A stretch of 5,832 nt of DNA from Planctomycetes bacterium RBG_13_46_10 (GTDB lineage: Bacteria > Planctomycetota > Phycisphaerae > Sedimentisphaerales > Anaerobacaceae): positions 1 to 5,832 of the forward strand of contig MHYD01000047.1 in NCBI GenBank assembly GCA_001824645.1, read 5' to 3'. Below are positions 1 through 4,343 of this stretch, one piece after another. The notes beneath the pieces were generated by a model that was given only the letters and a program-made list of their open reading frames with translations, was not told where the DNA came from and made no database searches. Positions within the stretch are counted from its first letter, which is position 1; every line of letters starts with the position of its first letter. The position numbers were made by a program, and so were the translations under genes.

Positions 1-1583
1 ATGGTCTGCAAAGCCTTTGGCGGCCTGAAAAATCTACCTACAAACAGCAGGTGCACCCCAGCATCCCACCAGACCAAAAAATTGGTTGACCCAGGCTTAC
101 GGCCGATGTTATTACCATAGCGGTCGCGTAGGCCGCTAATACCGCCGGCAGCCCACATCTCGGCACCCGGATTACCGGCATAAATATCACCTGCGCACCC
201 TCTTCCTACATCTCCTGCGCTTATTCCCCAGATAAGTTCCCCGGTATTAGCGTCACGAAACTCAGCACCCACTGGATGCCCGGAACCTTCGTGGATATCA
301 AACACTTCCAGCCCCGGTCTGTCCGGGTCCAGATCGCCCAGATGCATGGCATCCCCGTGCCCTAAACCTGTTGAATAAAGTCCTGTTCCATCATCATCGA
401 TACAACAAGCCCCGTAAACAATCTCATCTTTGCCGTCGCCATCCACATCACCGACAGCCAGATTATGATTCCCCTGGCCTGTATATTCATCATTTACACC
501 GTCCTCTATCGCAGTAAAGGTCCACCGATGTGTAAGCAAGCCATTTCTCCAATCCCATGCAGCCAAGACGGTACGGCCGCAATAGCCGTCTCGTCCGTGG
601 TAGTAGCCACGGCACATAACGAGGCTCGGCCTCTCGCCGTCAAGATATGCAATACACGCTAGAAATCTATCACATCTGTTGCCGTAATTATCACCCCAGC
701 TCGTAACACTTCCTCTCGGTGGGATATAATCGGTCGTGACTAATGCAGCGCCGGTTAATCCATCAAAAATGGTAAGAAACTCCGGCCCGTCAAGGATGCG
801 ACCTGAAGCATTGCGATAATCCGCATTAGGATCACCAATTATGTTCCCCATTCCATCGATAGTTCCATCTGCCGTTTTACAGGCCACCTCGGCCCTGCCG
901 TCGCTATCAAGGTCATATACCATAAATTGCGTATAGTGAGCACCTTCACGAATGTTTCTCCCTAAATTAATCTCCCAGAGAAAAGTGCCATCCAGCTTGT
1001 AAGCCTGAAGAATAGGCTCGCTGGTAAATCCTTCGTATGCATTATCCTGACTTACGCCCGTCTGATGTAAGACAATTTCATATTCACTGTCGCCATCCAA
1101 GTCACCGATAGAGGCATCGTTGGGTGTGTAACCATTGGGGGTTTGGAGAGGAATAGAGATGTATTGCTGTATGGGAGCATTCGCTTGTAATAAAAAAGGA
1201 ACACACCCTCCGGCAACACTGCCGGACTCCTGACCATCCAGAACGGGCCGAACAAAATAGGAGTTTGGCTGGTTAAGGTCCACACCTGTATCAATAAAAT
1301 TAGTATTTTGTGTTATCGGCTGATCATTGAGTTTAACAGGTAATGCCCCTCCGGCCGAGCGGTATAGATTGAAGGAAATTTCATTAGGATCTGTTCCCAA
1401 CAACCTCCATCCGACATACACTCTCCCGTTGCCTTGATTGATAGCGACTAATCCGCGGCCCAGATTCTCCATAAACCTAAGTTTAATTGGTTCTTCCGAT
1501 GTTTGGGCACCTGTCTGGCCCATAGACAAAAAAAACAACACGATGATAATGCTTGTTATTATTGCGATCCCTGACTTAATCAT
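1..1583 (-). CDS. Secreted rhamnogalacturonan lyase, polysaccharide lyase family 11 (3' end beyond the window)
   Basis: Minus-strand frame open from ATG at 1583 to the window edge (527 codons, no stop). PL11 enzymes cleave the rhamnose-galacturonic acid backbone of rhamnogalacturonan I by beta-elimination, usually with calcium; relatives are B. subtilis YesW and YesX. Residues 1-26 are a Sec signal peptide (Lys3, hydrophobic 5-21, probable cleavage after TGA at 24-26), so the enzyme is exported. Residues ~32-140 form the N-terminal beta domain (RGLVAINQGNGRVYVGWR at 43-60). The beta-propeller follows, with Asp-rich calcium-type loops DLDGDSEYE (161-169), DLDSDGRAE (224-232) and DVDGDGKDE (379-387). 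Further family motifs are ACKTADGTIDG (234-244), WGDNYGNRCDRFLA (296-309), GNHNLAVGD (371-379), GACCIDDDG (391-399) and STNFLVWWD (499-507). Residues 508-527 no longer look like the family. The start is supported by GGAAGGTGG about 7 nt upstream and by the signal peptide. Full members are roughly 600 residues or more, so perhaps 85% is visible. Endo versus exo action cannot be decided. Confidence 0.93.
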   Translation of the reverse strand, partial: MIKSGIAIITSIIIVLFFLSMGQTGAQTSEEPIKLRFMENLGRGLVAINQGNGRVYVGWRLLGTDPNEISFNLYRSAGGALPVKLNDQPITQNTNFIDTGVDLNQPNSYFVRPVLDGQESGSVAGGCVPFLLQANAPIQQYISIPLQTPNGYTPNDASIGDLDGDSEYEIVLHQTGVSQDNAYEGFTSEPILQAYKLDGTFLWEINLGRNIREGAHYTQFMVYDLDSDGRAEVACKTADGTIDGMGNIIGDPNADYRNASGRILDGPEFLTIFDGLTGAALVTTDYIPPRGSVTSWGDNYGNRCDRFLACIAYLDGERPSLVMCRGYYHGRDGYCGRTVLAAWDWRNGLLTHRWTFTAIEDGVNDEYTGQGNHNLAVGDVDGDGKDEIVYGACCIDDDGTGLYSTGLGHGDAMHLGDLDPDRPGLEVFDIHEGSGHPVGAEFRDANTGELIWGISAGDVGRGCAGDIYAGNPGAEMWAAGGISGLRDRYGNNIGRKPGSTNFLVWWDAGVHLLFVGRFFRPPKALQT

Positions 1584-1618
1584 AGTGTTTCCACCTTCCC
1601 TTTTAAACAATACGAATT

Positions 1619-1657
1619 GTCAGTTAATGACTTCACAGCCTGTAAACTTCGACTGAC
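1619..1657 (-). promoter_or_regulatory. Possible leader stem-loop upstream of the lyase gene
   Basis: On the minus strand GTCAGT (1657-1652) can pair with ACTGAC (1624-1619) around a 27-nt interior. A small ACAAT/ATTGT inverted repeat (1620-1607) follows before the Shine-Dalgarno. Six base pairs around so large an interior is weak evidence, so this may be chance. No known riboswitch was recognised. Confidence 0.2.
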
Positions 1658-1689
1658 CTGTTTTTAACCTCCCCTTGCCGTATTGTGGA

Positions 1690-1741
1690 AAGCAAATGCT
1701 TGCCTGAAATATATATTATACAATCGAAGGAGAAATATCAA
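1690..1741 (-). promoter_or_regulatory. Candidate sigma70-type promoter for the PL11 lyase, with a palindrome near the start point
   Basis: The minus strand carries a perfect TATAAT -10 box (1720-1715). TTGATA (1741-1736) is the best -35, but its 15-nt spacer is shorter than usual. The expected start point is near 1708, giving a leader of about 125 nt. Just inside the transcript is AAGCA-TT-TGCTT (1701-1690), a 12-bp palindrome at a typical repressor position. It suggests the lyase can be transcribed independently of araA. The -10 is convincing by eye; the -35 and the operator role are inference. Confidence 0.45.
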
Positions 1742-1779
1742 GACAATTGCACCTTACGATGACCTATTTTTAGAGTTTG

Positions 1780-1806
1780 GCCCCCCTGCCGAATGAGCAG
1801 GTTGGC
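1780..1806 (-). other. Hairpin in the araA-lyase intergenic region
   Basis: On the minus strand GCC-AA-CCTGC (1806-1797) and GCAGG-GG-GGC (1789-1780) form two stem blocks (3 and 5 bp) around a 2x2 A/G internal loop, closed by a 7-nt loop. No T-run follows, so it is not a standard terminator. It lies about 80 nt past the araA stop and could be a 3'-end or processing structure of the araA mRNA. Function unknown. Confidence 0.35.
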
Positions 1807-1839
1807 TTTAAGGCATGATTTCTGGCTTATTGTAGGCGA

Positions 1840-1869
1840 TGCGTCGTGCTAAAAAATACGCACGACGCA
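1840..1869 (-). terminator. Perfect 10-bp stem-loop just downstream of araA, probable transcript end
   Basis: TGCGTCGTGC (1840-1849) and GCACGACGCA (1860-1869) are exact inverted repeats around a 10-nt loop, beginning 13 nt after the araA stop. Position and stem strength fit a terminator or an mRNA 3'-end stabiliser. It is unusual for an intrinsic terminator because the run of six Ts (minus strand) is in the loop and no T-tract follows the stem. It could instead be a dispersed palindromic (REP-like) element. The inverted repeat is certain; terminator function is inferred. Confidence 0.5.
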
Positions 1870-1882
1870 CGATAGAATTCTT

Positions 1883-3388
1883 TTATAATCCCTTAGCCAA
1901 CATATAGTACATTTCGTTCCAGCGAAGCTCTTTTTTGAACTCGCTTATCTTTGTATCGGCGTCAATTAAAACATACTCTATACCAGCCATCTCTGCGAAG
2001 TCCTCCATACATTCAGAGGTAATAGCCATGCTAAAGCCCGTATGATGTGCTCCGCCGGCAAGTATCCAGGCCCCAGCGCCTATCTTAAGATTTGGCTTGG
2101 GCACCCAGACGACTCTTGCCACAGGTAGCTTTGGAAGTGGCGCATCCGGTGGTACAACATCGACCTCGTTTACTATCAGGCGGAAGCGATTGCCCATATC
2201 AATGAGTGAAGCATTCAAGCCCGGACCTTTCGGTACATTGAAAACCAAACGAGCCGGGTCGGCCTTTCCGCCTATACCCAGAGGGTGAACCTCCCGGCTG
2301 GGTGTGCCTACAGCGATGGATGAGCATACCTCAAGCATGTGGGCACCCAAAACCTTTTGTTTTTTAGGGTCGAGATGATAAGTATAATCCTCCATAAAAC
2401 TCGTTCCGCCCGGCAGGCCATCAGCCATCACCTTCATGGCACGCACTAGTGCCGCGGTCTTCCAGTCACCTTCGGCACCGAAGCCATAACCATCTGCCAT
2501 TAGCCGCTGAACCGCCAGGCCGGGAAGCTGCTCAAGGCCATGTAGATTTTCAAAGGTTGTGGTGAATCCTTTGAAGTTACCTTCTTCAAGGAAAGCCCTC
2601 ATACCAAGCTCAATTCGAGCAGCCACTCGCACAGACTCGCGCATAGAGCCGCCTTGCCGGCCATCTTTGGCCACTTTGTACGTATCATCATACTCTTTTG
2701 CGAGTTTATCGATTTGTTTATCAGTGACCTTGTTGATATAGGCAACAACATCACCGACTGCATAGCCGTTAACAGCGTAACCAAGCTGCTTCTGGACCTC
2801 AACCTTATCGCCTTCGGTGACGGCGACTTCACGCATGTTGTCACCGAAACGTGCGAATTTTGCCCCCTGGGCATCATGCCATGCACCGGCAGCTCGCGCC
2901 CAAACCCCCAGTTTAGCCTGGACTTCCTCATCCTGCCAGTGGCCGACAACTACCTTGCGATTTTTACGCATCCTTGTACAGATAAAACCAAACTCACGGC
3001 AGCCATGGGCCGATTGATTGAGATTCATAAAATCCATGTCAATCGTAGCCCAGGGGATGTCACGATTGAACTGTGTATGGAGGTGCACAAAGGGTTTTTG
3101 CAGCGCTTTTAAACCGGCAATCCACATCTTGGCCGGGCTGAAGGTATGCATCCAGGTAATCAAGCCGACACAATCCGGCGCAACATTCGCCTTGGTACAA
3201 AGTTCGTATATAGAATCCGGCGTAGTCAATGTGGGCTTAAACACCACCTTGACCGGAATATGTTTAGATTGCGATAAGGCTTCGGCAATCTTTTTGGAGT
3301 CTTCTGCTACCTGCTTGAGGGTTTTGGGGCCGTATAAATGCTGACTTCCGGTTACAAACCATGCTTCAAGTTTCTTAAGCTCTTTCAT
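1883..3388 (-). CDS. araA: L-arabinose isomerase
   Basis: Converts L-arabinose to L-ribulose (EC 5.3.1.4), the first step of the isomerase route by which bacteria feed arabinose into the pentose phosphate pathway; it is a cytoplasmic Mn2+-dependent oligomer. The protein has 501 residues, against 500 in E. coli AraA, and looks intact. The N-terminal substrate-domain motif WFVTGSQHLYG is at 10-20, and ITWMHTFSPAKMWI at 77-90. The metal and catalytic residues are in place: Glu306 (GFGAEGDWK), Glu333 (SFMEDYTYHL), His350 (LGAHMLEVC) and the His448-His449 pair (AGGAHHTGFS); the first three fall at the E. coli numbers. The C-terminus KKELRWNEMYYML is also typical. ATG at 3388 follows GGAG (3401-3398) with a 9-nt spacer. 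The gene is flanked upstream by its own promoter and leader and downstream by a strong stem-loop, so it is probably monocistronic. No araB or araD is adjacent. Members often also isomerise D-galactose slowly, which cannot be judged here. Confidence 0.98.
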   Translation of the reverse strand: MKELKKLEAWFVTGSQHLYGPKTLKQVAEDSKKIAEALSQSKHIPVKVVFKPTLTTPDSIYELCTKANVAPDCVGLITWMHTFSPAKMWIAGLKALQKPFVHLHTQFNRDIPWATIDMDFMNLNQSAHGCREFGFICTRMRKNRKVVVGHWQDEEVQAKLGVWARAAGAWHDAQGAKFARFGDNMREVAVTEGDKVEVQKQLGYAVNGYAVGDVVAYINKVTDKQIDKLAKEYDDTYKVAKDGRQGGSMRESVRVAARIELGMRAFLEEGNFKGFTTTFENLHGLEQLPGLAVQRLMADGYGFGAEGDWKTAALVRAMKVMADGLPGGTSFMEDYTYHLDPKKQKVLGAHMLEVCSSIAVGTPSREVHPLGIGGKADPARLVFNVPKGPGLNASLIDMGNRFRLIVNEVDVVPPDAPLPKLPVARVVWVPKPNLKIGAGAWILAGGAHHTGFSMAITSECMEDFAEMAGIEYVLIDADTKISEFKKELRWNEMYYMLAKGL

Positions 3389-3410
3389 AATTCAATTCTC
3401 CATTCACGAT

Positions 3411-3454
3411 TAACACGGAATTACACGGACGATAACACTGAATCACACTGACGT
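3411..3454. repeat. Four-copy 11-bp direct repeat in the araA leader
   Basis: Plus-strand units in exact 11-bp register are TAACACGGAAT (3411), TACACGGACGA (3422), TAACACTGAAT (3433) and CACACTGACGT (3444). At a higher level this is a 22-bp unit repeated twice with 18 of 22 positions identical. It ends 10 nt before the araA Shine-Dalgarno on the transcript. Eleven bp is close to one helical turn, so a protein could bind the same face repeatedly. It could equally be a low-complexity repeat dispersed in the genome, or an RNA-level element. The repeat is plainly visible; its role is unknown. Confidence 0.75.
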
Positions 3455-3457
3455 GCA

Positions 3458-3488
3458 CCGACTCCGTGTTGGTTAATTTTTAAACCAG
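3458..3488 (-). promoter_or_regulatory. Second leader hairpin upstream of araA
   Basis: On the minus strand TGGTT (3487-3483) pairs with AACCA (3474-3470) around an A/T-rich 8-nt loop. A lower helix can form from GACT/AGTC (3463-3460 on the 3' side), sharing one T and separated by an asymmetric bulge. It directly follows the first leader hairpin. The upper 5-bp stem is clear; the lower part is speculative. No T-tract follows, so it is not an attenuator of the usual type. Confidence 0.3.
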
Positions 3489-3492
3489 TCCG

Positions 3493-3521
3493 GCCTTTGC
3501 AGCCACCACGGCTGAGAAGGC
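3493..3521 (-). promoter_or_regulatory. First leader hairpin in the araA 5' untranslated region
   Basis: Minus strand: outer stem GCCTT (3521-3517) with AAGGC (3497-3493), a symmetric 2x2 internal loop, then inner stem CAGCC (3514-3510) with GGCTG (3504-3500), closed by the 5-nt loop GTGGT. Ten base pairs, mostly GC, begin within about 7 nt of the predicted transcription start. This is a good candidate for an mRNA-stabilising 5' hairpin or the first helix of a regulatory leader. It matches no riboswitch class I know. Confidence 0.5.
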
Positions 3522-3534
3522 TGTTCGTTAGTGT

Positions 3535-3562
3535 ATAATAGCTTTTACATAAAAAATGTAAA
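3535..3562 (-). promoter_or_regulatory. araA: Probable sigma70-type promoter of araA
   Basis: On the minus strand TTTACA (3562-3557, 5 of 6 to TTGACA), a 16-nt spacer and TATTAT (3540-3535, 5 of 6 to TATAAT) make a good match to the housekeeping promoter. It begins 11 nt past the T-run of the upstream terminator, where a new promoter would be expected. Transcription should start near 3528, giving an unusually long leader of about 140 nt before the araA ATG. Confidence 0.6.
3544..3562. promoter_or_regulatory. Palindromic operator candidate inside the araA promoter
   Basis: TTTACAT (3544-3550) and ATGTAAA (3556-3562) are exact inverted repeats around AAAAA. The right arm coincides with the -35 box and the left arm lies in the -35/-10 spacer, so a bound dimeric repressor would block RNA polymerase. 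It lacks the central CG usual for LacI-family operators, and I do not recognise it as the Bacillus AraR box. An A/T-rich palindrome of this size could occur by chance in such a region. Confidence 0.4.
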
Positions 3563-3573
3563 GAAAATATACT

Positions 3574-3597
3574 AAAAAATCTGCCAACTGTGGCAGA
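3574..3597 (-). terminator. Intrinsic terminator of the prepilin-like gene
   Basis: Minus strand: TCTGCCA (3597-3591), loop CAGT, TGGCAGA (3586-3580), then six Ts (3579-3574). It is a textbook Rho-independent terminator with a perfect 7-bp stem starting one base after the TAG stop at 3599. It separates the glmS/prepilin-like transcript from araA. Confidence 0.9.
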
Positions 3598-3598
3598 G

Positions 3599-4297
3599 CT
3601 ACGGACTGTAATCAATTCCTTTAATACCATGTACGGTTAGATTTGCATTTGGAAAACCATCCTGCGCTGGACGAATTTGGTTCGCGTAAAGGGAAAAGAC
3701 CTGGCCATCAGCAAAGAGGTAATTTCGCCGGCCCTGCCAGCACCACCAACCATTATCGTTATCAATTGGCAGATGATTGCTGAGCCAATCCCCAATCAGA
3801 ATCTTGCCGGATGGATTAGCTATATCAGAGTTACGCTGAACTATACAAGGCGGTGAAACACTTCCGTATGTGGCGCTTGGACTATTCATCTGGTCTATCT
3901 GCTGCGGGCTGTGGTAAAAGGCCATCGAGTAAGCATAGCTGGTGCTCTCGTATTTTTCTTTAGAGACGCGGTCCTGCGGGCAAAATAAAACTGAAGGATT
4001 ATTGGGGTCGATATTATCATCCAGATAGGGACGAATAAAAGACCTCCAGCCGCGACCCATCCACAGCCAGTGGCCCGTCGGCAGCGGGTCCTGCGCACAG
4101 GGATAAGTGTTGTTGTTTGTATTGGTGTATAAACTTACAGCGAGGTGGATTTGCTTGAGATTGTGCGAACATCTGATACGCACAGCTATCGACTTGGCTC
4201 TCATAAGTGATGGAGTAAGAATAGAAAGTAAAAGAGCAATGATTGCTATAACTACAAGCAATTCCACAAGGGTAAAACCACTTCGTCTCTCGTCCAT
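3599..4297 (-). CDS. Prepilin-type N-terminal cleavage/methylation domain protein (pseudopilin-like, degenerate H-X9-DG)
   Basis: Protein of 232 residues with a class III (type IV pilin-like) leader: a short basic MDERRSG, cleavage expected between Gly7 and Phe8, the essential Glu12 at mature +5, and one hydrophobic helix to about residue 28. Prepilin peptidase would cut it, leaving an exported domain anchored by the helix. The rest resembles the family abundant in planctomycetes: CSHNLKQIHLAVSLYTN (43-59), then FCPQD (105-109), and near the end RRNYLFADGQVFSLYANQ (190-207). That last block is the H-X9-DG motif, but the His position is Trp187 (Trp187, nine residues, Asp197-Gly198). The role of these proteins is poorly known; they are more likely surface pseudopilins than major pilins. 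Start: ATG preceded by GGAAG at 7 nt. It begins 46 bp after the glmS stop with no terminator between, so co-transcription is possible. Specific partner unknown. Confidence 0.88.
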   Translation of the reverse strand: MDERRSGFTLVELLVVIAIIALLLSILTPSLMRAKSIAVRIRCSHNLKQIHLAVSLYTNTNNNTYPCAQDPLPTGHWLWMGRGWRSFIRPYLDDNIDPNNPSVLFCPQDRVSKEKYESTSYAYSMAFYHSPQQIDQMNSPSATYGSVSPPCIVQRNSDIANPSGKILIGDWLSNHLPIDNDNGWWCWQGRRNYLFADGQVFSLYANQIRPAQDGFPNANLTVHGIKGIDYSP

Positions 4298-4343
4298 CGT
4301 CTATCTTCCATCATCACTGTACCGGCGACAGCTAAACTATAAT

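Noticed and set aside
1..120. 39-codon plus-strand frame starting exactly at base 1
   Set aside because: Its length and content are unremarkable, most of it is antisense to conserved PL11 sequence, and its start is an artefact of the window edge.
3411..3454. CRISPR array
   Set aside because: The repeats are 11 bp, directly abutting and imperfect, with no unique spacers.
3453..3470. GGAGTCGGTGC on the minus strand, reminiscent of the 3' hairpin of a Cas9 tracrRNA
   Set aside because: It is a short chance resemblance. There is no repeat-spacer array, no anti-repeat, no cas gene, and the hairpin partner is not there.
3421..3630. 69-codon minus-strand open frame between araA and the prepilin-like gene
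   Set aside because: It overlaps the end of the prepilin-like gene, the terminator, the promoter and the 11-bp repeats. Its protein resembles nothing, and the regulatory reading explains the region better.
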